A DNA stretch of 64,000 bases. Source: Xenophilus sp. Marseille-Q4582. GTDB lineage: Bacteria; Pseudomonadota; Gammaproteobacteria; Burkholderiales; Burkholderiaceae_C. Below are positions 8,081-17,437 of the stretch, one piece after another (positions within the stretch are counted from its first letter, which is position 1; every line of letters begins with the position of its first letter). The position numbers and the translations under genes are program-made. Below the pieces are notes generated by a model. That model made no database searches. It saw only the letters and a list, made by a program, of their open reading frames with translations, and was not told the DNA's origin. Where the stretch lies: positions 62,001-126,000 of the forward strand of contig NZ_CAKAKO010000008.1 of assembly GCF_916700565.1 (NCBI RefSeq). Reading direction: 5' to 3'.

Positions 8081-9874
8081 GTGATCTTCAACCGACTCTC
8101 TATCGGCGGCAAACTTTGGGCGGCGGTGGCCACCATCATCCTGTCGCTCGTTGCCGTGCTCGCCGGTACGAGCATCAACACATCGCGCATCAATGCGGCT
8201 GCGTCCACCGCCCTCGGGCAAGCCAATACCAAGAGCGAACTGGTGCACTCCTGGGCCTCGATGACCACGCTCAACGTGAACAGGCTGCAGGCCTCCATGC
8301 TCAGCTCAGACCCGACGGTGGACGCCTACTTCAAAGACAAGGTGTCGGGGACCATCAAGCAAATCTCCGAGGTGCAGAAGCAAATTGAGGCCATGGAGCT
8401 GACCGCAAGCGAAAAAGCTCAGATGGCGAAGATCGCTGCCCTGCGCAAAACTGTGCTCGACGAGCTGGCTGTGGCTCGCAAGATGAAGGACGAGGGGGAC
8501 CAGGTGGGCGCTGCAGACCGCGTGCAGGGCCCATTCAATGCGGCCATCACACCCTACCTCGGCGCACTGGACGAATTTGCCGTTGGACAGAGCAAGGCCG
8601 TAGCGGACGTGCAGTCGCAGAGCGTGGCCGCCCGCAACGCCAACACCCGCAACGCGACCATTGTGGTGGTGCTACTGATGTTGGCCATCGCAGCTGGTGC
8701 GGTCGCACTCGTGCGGGGGATTCGCAAGCCCCTGCAGCAGGCCCTCGACTTCGCCCAGCAAATCGCCAAGGGCGACCTGACCGTGCGCCTGAACATGCAG
8801 AGCAACGACGAGATCGGTGCCCTGGCCAAGGCACTCGACGAAATGCGCGATCAGCTGGTAAGTGTGGTGGCCGACGTGCGCCGTGGGACCGACAACATCA
8901 CGGTTGCCTCTGAGGAAATCGCCACCGGCAACCACGACCTGAGCGCGCGCACCGAGCAAACGGCCTCCAACCTGGAAGAGACTGCGGCCAGCATGGAGCA
9001 AATGTCGGGCGCCATCAAGCAGTCGGCCGACTCGGCGCGTATGGCCAACCAACTCGCCGATGTGGCCGGCGTGAGCGCGCAAAAAGGCGGCGACGTCGTA
9101 GGCGAGGTTGTGACCACCATGCAGGAAATCAATGCCGCCTCGCGCAAGATCAACGACATCATCAGCGTGATCGATGGGATCGCCTTCCAGACCAACATCC
9201 TGGCTCTCAACGCCGCCGTGGAAGCAGCCCGCGCGGGCGAGCAAGGCCGAGGCTTTGCGGTGGTGGCCGGTGAGGTTCGCACTTTGGCCCAGCGCAGTGC
9301 CCAGGCTGCCAAGGAAATCAAGGAGCTGATTGGCAACACCGTGACCCGCGTGGACGCCGGCACCAACCTGGTGACTCAGGCCGGTGAGACGATGAAGGAA
9401 ATCGTTGAGAACGTGGTCCGGGTGCGCGACATCATCGGGGAGATCGCCTCATCGGCAACCGAGCAGTCCGAGGGCGTGAACCAGATCAACGCGGCCGTGG
9501 CCAACCTGGACCAGATGACCCAGCAGAATGCCGCCCTGGTGGAGGAAAGTGCTGCTGCTGCCTCCAGCATGAGCGAGCAGGCCGCCCAACTCTCCAAGGT
9601 GGTGCAGACGTTCCGCCTGAGCGATGCGGATCTGCGCAACAGCCACATTCAGGTGCTGCAGGCGCACAGCATGCCCACGGCCAAAGCCCCCGTTCGCCAG
9701 AAGCCAGGGCACAGCACAGTGACGCCAGCCAAGACCTCCAAGCCATCCGCGGCGAAATTGAACGCGCCCAAGGCCGCTGCAGCCCCCGCGTCGGCCCGCC
9801 TGAGTGCGCCGGCGCAAGGCTCCAGGTCCGCTACAAGCCCAACCCCGGACAGTGGTGATTGGGAGTCGTTCTGA
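8081..9874 (+). CDS. Methyl-accepting chemotaxis protein
   Basis: Inner-membrane chemoreceptor that controls CheA kinase through CheW. From the chosen GTG start (NRLSIGGKLW) it is 597 residues. TM1 is at about residues 10-32, followed by a periplasmic four-helix ligand domain, TM2 at about 190-212 (IVVVLLMLAIAAGAVALV), a HAMP domain and a long cytoplasmic coiled coil. The signalling hairpin tip is conserved (NILALNAAVEAARAGEQGRG). The C-terminus ends in DWESF, the xWxxF pentapeptide that tethers CheR/CheB. The Ala/Pro/Lys-rich linker before it fits a flexible arm. The stop overlaps the cheW start (ATGA). The frame is open upstream to 7820, so a longer N-terminus cannot be excluded, but a typical receptor starts just before TM1. 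The ligand is unknown. Confidence 0.88.
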   Translation: MIFNRLSIGGKLWAAVATIILSLVAVLAGTSINTSRINAAASTALGQANTKSELVHSWASMTTLNVNRLQASMLSSDPTVDAYFKDKVSGTIKQISEVQKQIEAMELTASEKAQMAKIAALRKTVLDELAVARKMKDEGDQVGAADRVQGPFNAAITPYLGALDEFAVGQSKAVADVQSQSVAARNANTRNATIVVVLLMLAIAAGAVALVRGIRKPLQQALDFAQQIAKGDLTVRLNMQSNDEIGALAKALDEMRDQLVSVVADVRRGTDNITVASEEIATGNHDLSARTEQTASNLEETAASMEQMSGAIKQSADSARMANQLADVAGVSAQKGGDVVGEVVTTMQEINAASRKINDIISVIDGIAFQTNILALNAAVEAARAGEQGRGFAVVAGEVRTLAQRSAQAAKEIKELIGNTVTRVDAGTNLVTQAGETMKEIVENVVRVRDIIGEIASSATEQSEGVNQINAAVANLDQMTQQNAALVEESAAAASSMSEQAAQLSKVVQTFRLSDADLRNSHIQVLQAHSMPTAKAPVRQKPGHSTVTPAKTSKPSAAKLNAPKAAAAPASARLSAPAQGSRSATSPTPDSGDWESF

Positions 9875-10326
9875 TGACCGCCGTCAACGCCGAATACCTC
9901 GCCTTCTGTGTTGGCGCCGAAGAGTACGGCATCAACATCCTGGATGTGCAAGAAATCCGTCAGTACGAGGCGCCCACTCGCATTGCCAACGCTCCAGCCC
10001 ACACGCTGGGTGTGGTGAACCTGCGTGGCGTCATCGTCCCCATCACGGACCTGGGGCAGGTGCTGCTGCAGCGTCCCACCCCCATCACCGATCAGACGGT
10101 GACGGTCTTTTGCACCAAAGGCCAGTCGCTGCAGGGGCTGGTGGTCGACTCGGTCAACGATGTGATCGCGCCCACCGAAGAGGACCGCAAAGGAGCGCCT
10201 GCGTTCACGGCCGCTGAGCTGGCCAGCCGACCTGTCGTTGAGGAAATCGCCTGCATGGAAGGCAAGCGCAACGTCATGCTCACCAGCGTGAGTGCCCTGC
10301 TCCATTCCCACCAGGCAGACCGGTAG
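9874..10326 (+). CDS. cheW: Chemotaxis coupling protein CheW
   Basis: A 150-residue scaffold linking chemoreceptors to the CheA kinase in the cytoplasm. The ATG overlaps the stop of the chemoreceptor gene, so the two are translationally coupled. CheW signatures are visible: EYLAFCVGAEEYGINILDVQEIRQY at the start, the receptor-contacting NLRGVIVPITDLG and the second beta-barrel with LVVDSVNDVI. The length is normal. A dedicated receptor-CheW pair without cheA suggests it joins a main chemotaxis system encoded elsewhere. Confidence 0.92.
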   Translation: MTAVNAEYLAFCVGAEEYGINILDVQEIRQYEAPTRIANAPAHTLGVVNLRGVIVPITDLGQVLLQRPTPITDQTVTVFCTKGQSLQGLVVDSVNDVIAPTEEDRKGAPAFTAAELASRPVVEEIACMEGKRNVMLTSVSALLHSHQADR

Positions 10327-10617
10327 CCTGGAATCCCGGATTGCGGGTAACCGGACACCCCACGCAGCAGGTCTGAACTCAGCCTCGCGTCATTGGAGCA
10401 AGGCCCCCCAAAAGGGACATGGCACTTCTCCAAGGCACTGTGTTCGAACAATAGGGCTCACTGCCGGGGTGCTGGCCAAGAACCCCGGTGAGCAGCATGG
10501 GCGACCAGCCTGCTCGACATTCACCGCGACGCTGCAGGGCCGGGTGAAAGTCAATTCACTCAGCCAAACGTGGACGTAGCCCCACGCCACGCTCCGGAAA
10601 TTGTTTTCGGACGCCTC
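10327..10617. other. Intergenic region, no gene seen
   Basis: The only structure noticed is an inverted repeat around CCGGGGT (10464-10470) pairing with ACCCCGG (10482-10488), preceded by the palindrome TGTTCGAACA (10441-10450). It may end cheW transcription but lacks a T-run. Confidence 0.4.
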
Positions 10618-10669
10618 TGATACATGGCTTGCCATATGGCGTCACTTGCCATATACTGTGATACATGGC
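10618..10669 (+). promoter_or_regulatory. Candidate VapBC operator repeats
   Basis: TGATACATGGC occurs at 10618-10628 and again at 10659-10669, the second overlapping the vapB start codon. TTGCCATAT occurs at 10629-10637 and 10646-10654, and GCCATATGGC is a palindrome at 10631-10640. Such repeats directly upstream of a toxin-antitoxin operon are typical autoregulatory sites bound by the VapB-VapC complex. The functional call is inference. Confidence 0.55.
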
Positions 10670-10922
10670 ATCACATCTCAAATCAATTCCTCGATCGACA
10701 GCCCGCGTCGGCTGGAACAACCGTTCTCAGACGGTCACGATGCCGCTCGAATATCGTTTTCCGGAGTCAGTGCGCGAGGTGTTCATCCGCAGAGAGGGTG
10801 AAAGCGTCATCTTGACACCCCGCCCTACCGATTGGTCAGGTTTCTTCGCCACGGGCATGAAGGCTTCCGCTGACTTCATGGCAGAAAACGAGCGTCTGCC
10901 GATCCAGGAGCGCACGTTTTGA
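10665..10922 (+). CDS. vapB: Antitoxin VapB (AbrB/SpoVT type)
   Basis: An 85-residue antitoxin whose N-terminal swapped-hairpin domain binds DNA and whose C-terminus neutralises VapC. The signature NNRSQTV..PLEYRFP..VREVFIRREGESVILTPRP fits the VapB family; the C-terminal tail (DWSGFFATGMKASADFM) fits the toxin-binding segment. The start at ATG 10665 is needed to include the NNRSQ strand. The stop overlaps the toxin start (TTGA). It is probably autoregulated through the upstream repeats. Confidence 0.85.
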   Translation: MASHLKSIPRSTARVGWNNRSQTVTMPLEYRFPESVREVFIRREGESVILTPRPTDWSGFFATGMKASADFMAENERLPIQERTF

Positions 10923-11335
10923 CGGCCCAACTGTTCATGCTCGACACTGATACCTGCATCTTCCTCATGCGAGGTGAGTCCCAGGTGCTGGCAACAAAGG
11001 TGCAGACGGTGCCCTTGCAGCAGCAGGTGATGTCGGCAGTGACGTTTGCAGAGTTGACCTATGGTGTGCATGCCTCTGCATCCGCCAAGCGCAAACAGAA
11101 CCAAGCTGTTCTCGACAGCTTTGCATTGCACTTGGCAGTGCTGGATTGGCCACAAGACGCCGCGCTGCACTACGCCGAGATTCGTGCTGATTTGAAGAAG
11201 CGCGGCGCGCAGATGGGTGCTGCTGATCTCATGATCGCGGCACATGCGAGGGTATTGGGGGCCATCGTCGTCACGAACAACGTCAAGGACTTCGGGCGAG
11301 TGAAGGGCCTGCAAGTTGAGAACTGGTGCAAATAG
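10919..11335 (+). CDS. vapC: Toxin VapC (PIN-domain ribonuclease)
   Basis: A 138-residue PIN-domain endoribonuclease, the toxin partner of VapB. The acidic residues of the active site are present: Asp in MLDTDTCIFLM, Glu in TFAELTYGV, Asp in GAADLMIAAHA and the terminal Asn/Asp in VVTNNVKDFGRV. The TTG start overlaps the vapB stop and is preceded by AGGAG at 10906-10910 with 8-nt spacing. The ATG at 10937 (MLDTDT) is the alternative and is closer to many annotated VapC starts. It is intact. Confidence 0.88.
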   Translation: MTAQLFMLDTDTCIFLMRGESQVLATKVQTVPLQQQVMSAVTFAELTYGVHASASAKRKQNQAVLDSFALHLAVLDWPQDAALHYAEIRADLKKRGAQMGAADLMIAAHARVLGAIVVTNNVKDFGRVKGLQVENWCK

Positions 11336-11428
11336 GAAATCGAAAAGCTATGTGCAACACGCAGCGCCACAGCGGCATTGAACGCGTTCCCTGTCTTGAC
11401 TAAAGTTGTCCCAACAAAAGAGTGAAGC

Positions 11429-11581
11429 ATGACCACATTCAAGTTTGTCAAAACCATTCAGTACACCGAAATTGTTGAAGTTGAAGCTCAGACGTTGGCC
11501 GAGGCCGAAGAGAAGGCCTTGGAGGTTGACGGTGAACGAAATCACGACGACACCCTTGTGTTGATGGAGCCAACCCGGTAG
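11429..11581 (+). CDS. Small hypothetical protein, 50 residues
   Basis: An ORF starting at ATG 11429 with a weak purine-rich upstream sequence (AAAAGAGTGAAG). The product is acidic (VEVEAQTLAEAEEKALEVDG) and predicted to be a small alpha/beta protein without membrane segment. I do not recognise the family. It lies 93 bp after vapC on the same strand. It could be a genuine small gene or a chance ORF, but its codon pattern and the regular hydrophobic spacing favour a real one. Confidence 0.45.
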   Translation: MTTFKFVKTIQYTEIVEVEAQTLAEAEEKALEVDGERNHDDTLVLMEPTR

Positions 11582-11798
11582 TGCAAGCAACTACAACTGC
11601 ATCTCTCGCTAACGCCCCCGTTCAGCTGTCCTCTTCAAAGCATTGCCGGTCTATGCGCATGGCCGAGAAATACCGGATGGGGAGCGACGAATACGGGAGA
11701 GATCGCTTCTGCGGCACGAGACGACGCCCGCTAGGTTCCTGGCGGCATACGAGTGGCACTCGACAGCTGCCACCCCCACGATCCGAGTCGATGCAGCC

Positions 11799-11941
11799 AT
11801 GACCGAATACACCCTGACCCGCCAATCTCTGGACACCATTACCGATGTGGAAATGGTATTCGGCACCGTCAAGCTGCTTCCGCCCTACGAGGTAGTCCCT
11901 GAAGCCTTCAAGCGTGGCAACAACTACACCAGGCTGATGGA
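11799..11941 (+). pseudogene. Truncated hypothetical gene, 3' end removed by IS21
   Basis: An ORF beginning MTEYTLTRQSLDTITDVEMV at ATG 11799 reads to the IS21 boundary at 11941 (about 48 codons, ending GNNYTRLM). The frame then runs into the IS and stops there. I do not recognise the family. An in-frame longer start at 11643 exists but its extra residues look non-coding. The missing 3' part is not found elsewhere in the window. Confidence 0.4.
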
Positions 11942-12047
11942 TGTTGATTCATTTCCAAAGCTGGGCCATTTCGGGACGCATTCACGTTGAAATTTGAGCC
12001 ACGTTGCCGCTCTATCCTGCTGAATTTTTCAGCACGGGGGAGCAGGA

Positions 12048-13583
12048 GTGATCAACGTGAGCACATTGAGCAAGTTACGCCGCCTCGTGCTGAGGCAGGA
12101 CGTGTCGGTGCGCGAGGCCAGCCGGCGCCTGGGCATCTCGCGCAACACAGCCACCAAGTGGCTCAAAGACGGGCAGATGGCCGAACCCCGATACCCGCAG
12201 CGGGTGTCGGGCCCCAGCATCCTGGATCCGTACAAGGAGCAGTTGAGCCAATGGCTCAAGGCCGATAGCCATCGCAGCAAACGCGATCGACGCGGGATCA
12301 AGGCCATGTTTGAGGCGCTGCGCGCGCAGGGCTACAGCGGCAGCCGAGGGCCGGTCTACGCCTTTGCCCAGCGCTGGCAGCAAGAGCAAGGCAACGCTGC
12401 GCGTGGTGCGGGGTTCGTGCCGCTGAGCTTCGAGTTGGGCGAGGCGTTCCAGTTCGACTGGAGCTGCGAGTACCTGTTCATCGGCGGGCTGCGCCGCCGC
12501 CTGGAAGTGGCACACACCAAGCTGGCGGCCAGTCGCGCCTTCTGCCTGGTGGCGTACTACAGCCAAGCGCACGAGATGCTGTTCGATGCGCACGCACGGG
12601 CGTTCGCCCTCTTCGGTGGCGTGCCCCGGCGGGGCATCTACGACAACATGAAGACCGCTGTGGACAAGGTCGGCCATGGCAAACAGCGCAGCGTCAATGC
12701 ACGCTTCGAGGCGATGACCGGGCACTACCTGTTCGAGCCGGAGTTCTGCAACCGGGCCGCCGGCTGGGAGAAGGGGGTCGTGGAGAAGAACGTTCAGGAT
12801 CGGCGCAAGGACATCTGGCGTGAGGCCAGCGAGCGGCGCTGGGGGACGCTTGGTGAACTCAACGACTGGTTGCAGCAGGCCTGCGTGAAGGCCTGGGCTG
12901 AGATGAGTCACCCGGAATGGACTCAGCTCACGGTGGCCGATGTCTGGCAGGACGAACGTGCTCGTCTCATGCCCAACCCCCGTGCGTTTGATGGCTACGT
13001 GGAGCAGCCGGTACGGGTCTCTGCGACCGCACTGATCCACTTCCAGCGCAACCGCTACAGCGTGCCGTGTGAATGGATTCATGCGGTGGTCAGTCTGCGG
13101 GCCTACGCGGATGGCCTGCTGGTGGTCGGGCCCGATGGGCGACAGGTGCGCCTGGCGCGCAGCTTCGAACGTGATCAGACGCTCTACGACTGGATGCATT
13201 ACATCGCGCTCATCGAGCGAAAGCCCGGCGCGCTGCGCAACGGCGCGCCCTTCAAGACCATGCCCGAGCCACTGCAGGAAATGCAGCGCCAGTTGCTGCG
13301 CCACAGCGGTGGCGACAGGGTGATGGCGCAGGTGCTCATGGGGGTGAGCCTGCATGGACTGGAGGCCGTGGTGGTGGCGGTAGAGCTGGCGCTGCAGTCC
13401 GGGCGGGTGAGTGCCGAGCACGTGCTCAACGTGCTCTCGCGTCTGAAGGAGCAGCGCGTGCCCGAGCCACCGGTGGCCACGATGCTCAAGCTCAACACGC
13501 CGCCACTGGCCAACCTGCAGCGCTACGACGCACTGCGCAACGTCCAGCCTCATGAGGCATCACCGGAGTCCGACCATGCATGA
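12048..13583 (+). CDS. istA: IS21-family transposase IstA (copy 2)
   Basis: A full-length 511-residue transposase. N-terminal helix-turn-helix at residues 17-42, integrase catalytic core with D136, D199 and E245 by rough position, then a C-terminal beta-rich domain ([20 protein letters not shown]). Start GTG 12048 lies 3 nt behind GGAG. The stop overlaps istB by 8 bp, the classical coupling in this family. Its sequence matches copies 1 and 4. Confidence 0.95.
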   Translation: MINVSTLSKLRRLVLRQDVSVREASRRLGISRNTATKWLKDGQMAEPRYPQRVSGPSILDPYKEQLSQWLKADSHRSKRDRRGIKAMFEALRAQGYSGSRGPVYAFAQRWQQEQGNAARGAGFVPLSFELGEAFQFDWSCEYLFIGGLRRRLEVAHTKLAASRAFCLVAYYSQAHEMLFDAHARAFALFGGVPRRGIYDNMKTAVDKVGHGKQRSVNARFEAMTGHYLFEPEFCNRAAGWEKGVVEKNVQDRRKDIWREASERRWGTLGELNDWLQQACVKAWAEMSHPEWTQLTVADVWQDERARLMPNPRAFDGYVEQPVRVSATALIHFQRNRYSVPCEWIHAVVSLRAYADGLLVVGPDGRQVRLARSFERDQTLYDWMHYIALIERKPGALRNGAPFKTMPEPLQEMQRQLLRHSGGDRVMAQVLMGVSLHGLEAVVVAVELALQSGRVSAEHVLNVLSRLKEQRVPEPPVATMLKLNTPPLANLQRYDALRNVQPHEASPESDHA

Positions 13584-14391
13584 CGTCATTGATGCCCTCA
13601 AAGCGCTGGGCCTGCACGGCATGGCCAGTGCCTGGCCGGAGGTACTGGGCACCGCCCGCATGAAGTCGCTGGATCATGAGGCCGTGCTGCACCAGCTCAT
13701 CAAGGCCGAGACCGCTCAGCGTGAGGTGCGTTCCATGGCTTACCAGATGCGCGTGGCGCGCTTCCCTTCGCACCGTGACCTCGCCGGCTTTGACTTCGCC
13801 CACGCGCAGCTCGACGAAGCACTGGTGCGCCAGTTGCACACCCTTCGCTTCGTGGAGTCGGCGCACAACGTGGTGCTGGTTGGTGGCCCCGGCACGGGTA
13901 AAACCCACCTGGCCACGAGCCTGGGGATCGAGGCCATTCGCATGCATGCCAAGCGGGTGCGCTTCTTCTCAACGGTGGACCAGGTCAACGCCCTTGAGCT
14001 GGAGAAGGCGCAGAACAAGGCCGGGCAAATGGCGCACCGCCTGATGTACGTCGATCTGGTGATCCTGGATGAACTGGGCTACCTGCCATTCACGCAGTCG
14101 GGCGGCGCGATGCTGTTCCACCTGCTCTCCAAACTCTATGAGCGAACGAGCGTGGTGATCACCACCAACCTCACCTTCTCGGAGTGGAGCAGCGTCTTTG
14201 GAGACGCCAAGATGACCACGGCCTTGCTTGACCGGCTCACGCACCATTGCCACATCGTCGAGACGGGCAACGAGAGCTGGCGATTCAAGCACTCCAGTGC
14301 CGCTGGCGCGGCTCCCCCAAAGCAACGCCCAAAGAGCCAGAAAGGAGATCGAAAAACAGCAGACCCGATAGACTTATCCACAACCGAATAG
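13576..14391 (+). CDS. istB: IS21 helper ATPase IstB (copy 2)
   Basis: A 271-residue AAA+ ATPase that assists IstA in target selection and strand transfer. Walker A is [11 protein letters not shown] and Walker B is [12 protein letters not shown]. Sensor-like TTNLTFSEW follows. Its start ATG 13576 lies inside the istA end. Relative to copies 3 and 4 it has a cluster of changes after Walker A ([15 protein letters not shown] here against [15 protein letters not shown]), while the remainder appears identical. Confidence 0.95.
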   Translation: MHDVIDALKALGLHGMASAWPEVLGTARMKSLDHEAVLHQLIKAETAQREVRSMAYQMRVARFPSHRDLAGFDFAHAQLDEALVRQLHTLRFVESAHNVVLVGGPGTGKTHLATSLGIEAIRMHAKRVRFFSTVDQVNALELEKAQNKAGQMAHRLMYVDLVILDELGYLPFTQSGGAMLFHLLSKLYERTSVVITTNLTFSEWSSVFGDAKMTTALLDRLTHHCHIVETGNESWRFKHSSAAGAAPPKQRPKSQKGDRKTADPIDLSTTE

Positions 14392-14463
14392 TCAAAGAAT
14401 CCATCAACCCAGTGGCTCAATATTCAACGTGATCACTGGCTCAGTTGTGCTGATGAATCAACA

Positions 14464-15055
14464 CTTTGACACGCGTGCTGATGTGCGCAGCAAGCGCCTG
14501 GGGATCGCTCTGGCCGGCCACGATGGCGTTGAGCACGGCGCGCCCGCTCTGGCCCAGGATGTCGCTGAGTACCACGCCCAGCTTCAGGTTGGCGTCTTCG
14601 AGCACTTTCTCCAGGCGCTGGGCGTGCGCGGCGCGCTCGCGCACGAACTGCTTGCGCGTGCGGGTGAGCGTGCGCAGTTCCTGCACGGCCACCGGCGGCA
14701 CGAAACTGGCGCGAATCAGGCCGTGGGCCAGCAGGTCGGCCAGCCACGTCGCGTCGTTGACGTCGGTCTTGCGTCCGGGCACGTTCTTGACGTGCGCGGC
14801 ATTGGCCAGCACCAGTTCGACGTGGCCTTCGAGGATGTGCCATACGGGCTTCCAGTACACGCCGGTGGCCTCCATGGCGACGTGCTCAACGCCGAAGGAC
14901 TCCAACCAGTCGGCCAATGCCAACAGGCCCGAGGTGGTGGTGGCAAAGGTGCGAACCTCCTGCACAGGAGGGCCATTGCCAACGATGCGTGCGCAGGCCA
15001 CCACGGTCTGCTTGTGCACGTCCAGTCCCGCACAGCGGGGATGAATGACTTCCAT
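14464..15055 (-). pseudogene. IS110-family transposase, N-terminal fragment
   Basis: The first 197 residues of a DEDD transposase of the IS110 family: MEVIHPRCAGLDVHKQTVVA with the first Asp, MEATGVYWKP with the Glu and the VKNVPGRKTDVNDA motif with two Asp. The C-terminal Transposase_20 half carrying the serine is absent because the frame is cut by the right end of IS21 copy 2 at 14463. ATG 15055 is chosen because it gives the family's usual beginning. The upstream region is interrupted by IS5 copy A. Confidence 0.88.
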
Positions 15056-15110
15056 GATCGCCTCCATGTCGCGGCGACATCGGCGGGCGGCCCACGTCAT
15101 CGAAATCTAG

Positions 15111-16431
15111 CAGGCCGTTGAAAAAATGCTCATCGAACGCGCCAGGGTCGTGGATTTCGAAGAAACGGATCGCGCAAACTGGCCTGCGCAGCGATTGGAG
15201 CGGCCATTTCGGCCTGTTTGCAGGCCGTTTTGCCCGTTCCGGGCGCACGTATCCCATGGTTCACGCATGATGCGCGTCCCACCAACCGCCCAGACTGCCC
15301 ATGCGCACCAGGTTGTAGGTGGCAAAGCACAGCAGCGCCTGGCCCGCGAGCTTGGCCTGACCGATCAATTTGGTCTTGGCCAGACCGCCCACTGTCTTGA
15401 TCCAGCCAAAGGCCTCCTCGATTCGCTTGCGCACTTTGAGGCTGGTTTTGTAGCCCTCGTGGCGCTTGATGCGCCCATCGACTGCAGAGTGCTTGTCCTT
15501 GGCCGCCACGTGCGGCGTGACCAAGAGCCGGCGACAGCCCTTGATGAAGGCCTTGCTGTCGTAGCCCTTGTCGGCGCCGACCGTGGCCCGCTTGTTCCTG
15601 TTGCCCCGGCGTTTGAGCATCGCCAGCGCCGCCTCGCGCTCGGCGGTGCCACTGGCATGTGTGATCTCCACATCCACGATCAGACCGTTGCGGTTCTCCA
15701 TGAGGATGTGCCCCATGTGGCACAGGCGGGACCTGTCGCCCGCGCTCTTCTTGAACAGCCGGGCATCGGCATCGGTGGTGCTGGCATGGGTGCCGTTGCA
15801 GCGCTCCTGCCCTTTGAAGTTCACCTCGGGGTTGCGTCCGGGTGGCGTGCCGCTGTCGTCGTCTTTGCGTTTGAAACTCTTGTGCGAGGCCCAGGCCTCA
15901 ATCAGCGTGCCGTCCACGCTGAAGTGTTCGTCGCTGGCAAGCCGGCCCCACTGGGCGCTGAGCTTGACGCGCTCGAAGAAGGCGCGCGCCAGGTCTTCGT
16001 TGAAGAGGCGTTCGCGGTTGGCGCTGAAGGTGGAGTGGTCCCAAACTTTGTCCTCGATGTTCAGGCCGACGAACCAGCGGTACAGCAGGTTGTAGTTGAC
16101 CGCCTCGACCAGCTGGCGTTCGCTGCGGATGGAGAACAGGATTTGCAGCAGCAAGGCCTTGAGCAGCATCTCCGGCGGCACCGACGGTCGGCCACGGCGG
16201 GCGTACACCGCTTCGAACTCGCTGTTCATGCTCGCCAGCAGCGCATCCACCACGGCGCGCAACTTGCGCAGCGGGTGTGCCGCTGGCACTCTTTCTTCAA
16301 GGCTGATGTAGCTGAACATCGCCCCCTGGAAGTCTTGGTTGCCTCTCATCTTTCTTGTCGCAGTTGTTGCGGGATGGCTTCAGATCGTAGCGGCCGACGC
16401 GGACGCTCGCAGGGGATTTTTCAACGGCCTG
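15111..16431 (-). mobile_element. IS5-family element, copy A
   Basis: A 1321-bp element with CAGGCCGTTGAAAAA inverted ends and a CTAG duplication (15107-15110 and 16432-16435). This fits the YTAR target rule of the IS5 group. It carries one transposase. Near-identical copies are at 37164-38484 and 50854-52174. It sits upstream of the IS110 transposase fragment. Confidence 0.92.
15261..16349 (-). CDS. IS5-family transposase (copy A)
   Basis: A 362-residue DDE transposase with a DUF772-type N-terminal domain (MFSYISLEERVPAAHPLRKL). Catalytic residues: Asp in FSVDGTLIEAW, Asp in TVGADKGYD and Glu in RIEEAFGWIKTV. It is intact. It differs from copy B at a single recognised residue (AGDRSRLCH here, AGDKSRLCH in B) and more from copy C. 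Confidence 0.93.
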   Translation of the reverse strand: MRGNQDFQGAMFSYISLEERVPAAHPLRKLRAVVDALLASMNSEFEAVYARRGRPSVPPEMLLKALLLQILFSIRSERQLVEAVNYNLLYRWFVGLNIEDKVWDHSTFSANRERLFNEDLARAFFERVKLSAQWGRLASDEHFSVDGTLIEAWASHKSFKRKDDDSGTPPGRNPEVNFKGQERCNGTHASTTDADARLFKKSAGDRSRLCHMGHILMENRNGLIVDVEITHASGTAEREAALAMLKRRGNRNKRATVGADKGYDSKAFIKGCRRLLVTPHVAAKDKHSAVDGRIKRHEGYKTSLKVRKRIEEAFGWIKTVGGLAKTKLIGQAKLAGQALLCFATYNLVRMGSLGGWWDAHHA

Positions 16432-16435
16432 CTAG

Positions 16436-17437
16436 GATGCGTGCTCCAGGGCGCAAGGCCCAGGGCGACAGTACGGGGTGCTCGTGAGGCCGCGGGTCCC
16501 ACTGACATACGGGCTGGCTGCACCAGGTTTGAGCCGACCTCTTTGCCGGACGCCGCAACCGCTATTACAGCTCCGTTTCATCCGTCGCGGAAGGCGCTCA
16601 GCGCCATGGAGCACTGACATGGCTTTGGCCTTGCGCACGGGGTGTCCGCCCTGGGGTGACGCCGCAAAGCTTGCAGGCATTCAGCCTGAGTAGTGGCCGC
16701 CGCAGAACGCTCGTGGAACGCAGAATTGGTCTCGTCATCCCGCGTCTGTTATGCATCCGCCGACGAATGTTGGACGCACGAGGTCGCGGTTCCAGCGGTG
16801 CAGGCCATTTGATGTGTCCTGTTGTGCCAGGTCATCGCGCTCATGATCCGTAGCACCTCAAAGATTTGCGTGACTTCGTTGTCTCAATCGATAGCCAGAT
16901 CGATAGCTTTCAGCGCTGCGGTAGAGCTTGCTGGACATTGAGGCTTCGAGGTGCAGGCTGGACCACACACCTTCCCTCCCTGGTTGGGCTGAACTGTTGC
17001 CTGCCACCGCTGTTTGACGCGTGCTGGCTGCCGCGTCTTGCTTCGCTCTAAGGTCGCGCGCGCATGCCTGTTCGGACGTGAAGGCTTGAAACAGGCTCTT
17101 GAACTTGTAGCTCGTTGGTTCGCCGGTGTCGTTCCTCGCGCAAGTCTTTTCGATTTTGCCGCAAGTTCAAGCTCCCTGAGAAGGCCCCGCCATCTGCGCT
17201 TAACTGAATCTGAATCTCTTCGTTCAGATCTTCCTACGGGGGGCTCCATTCCGGGTAAGCAGCATCAATTTGGCACTGATCCTTCGAAACGTCTGACCAG
17301 AGGGTAAACCCGAAGATTCGACGAAGATGTGCATCTGATTTTTGGATTTTGCTTATCCATAAGAAATTGAACAGCAAATGAGACCCGCGACCTATACTGC
17401 GCATCTCCCGAATTTCTAAAAAATCATAGGAGACAAA
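16436..17437. other. About 1 kb without a recognisable gene
   Basis: No open frame here has convincing protein features. The part next to IS5 copy A was joined to the IS110 upstream sequence before IS5 inserted, because the CTAG duplication lies on both sides. It may therefore be the non-coding left end of that IS110 element or the old target. The last 200 bp are AT-richer and look like the promoter region of the catabolic genes that follow. Confidence 0.5.
17367..17398 (+). promoter_or_regulatory. Candidate promoter before the LLM catabolic cluster
   Basis: TTGAAC (17367-17372) and TATACT (17393-17398) are separated by 20 bp, longer than ideal for a sigma-70 promoter. They lie about 40 bp before a good ribosome-binding site (AGGAGA, 17428-17433) and ATG 17438. 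The position suits a leader region, but the assignment is tentative. Confidence 0.25.

Larger units (their letters stand above)
11942..14463 (+). mobile_element. IS21-family element, copy 2 (complete)
   Basis: A 2522-bp element opening TGTTGATTCAT and closing with its complement at 14463. Subterminal repeats are visible inside each end (CACGTTGAAATTTGAGCCAC at the left, a two-base variant near the right), as expected for IstA-binding sites in IS21 elements. It carries overlapping istA and istB. The two outer flanks (..CTGATGGA and CTTTGACA..) share no direct repeat, so the copy was not left by a simple insertion here or one side was later replaced. Confidence 0.95.

Noticed and set aside
12075..13553. 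Long open frame (492 codons) on the minus strand opposite istA, repeated at every IS21 copy
   Set aside because: It is antisense to a clear transposase, its sequence is His/Leu/Arg-rich without domains, and it follows the GC-rich third-position pattern of the opposite strand.
16478..17307. Several 60-120 codon frames in the 1-kb gap after IS5 copy A
   Set aside because: They lie in both strands with no RBS, no domain and mixed codon use.
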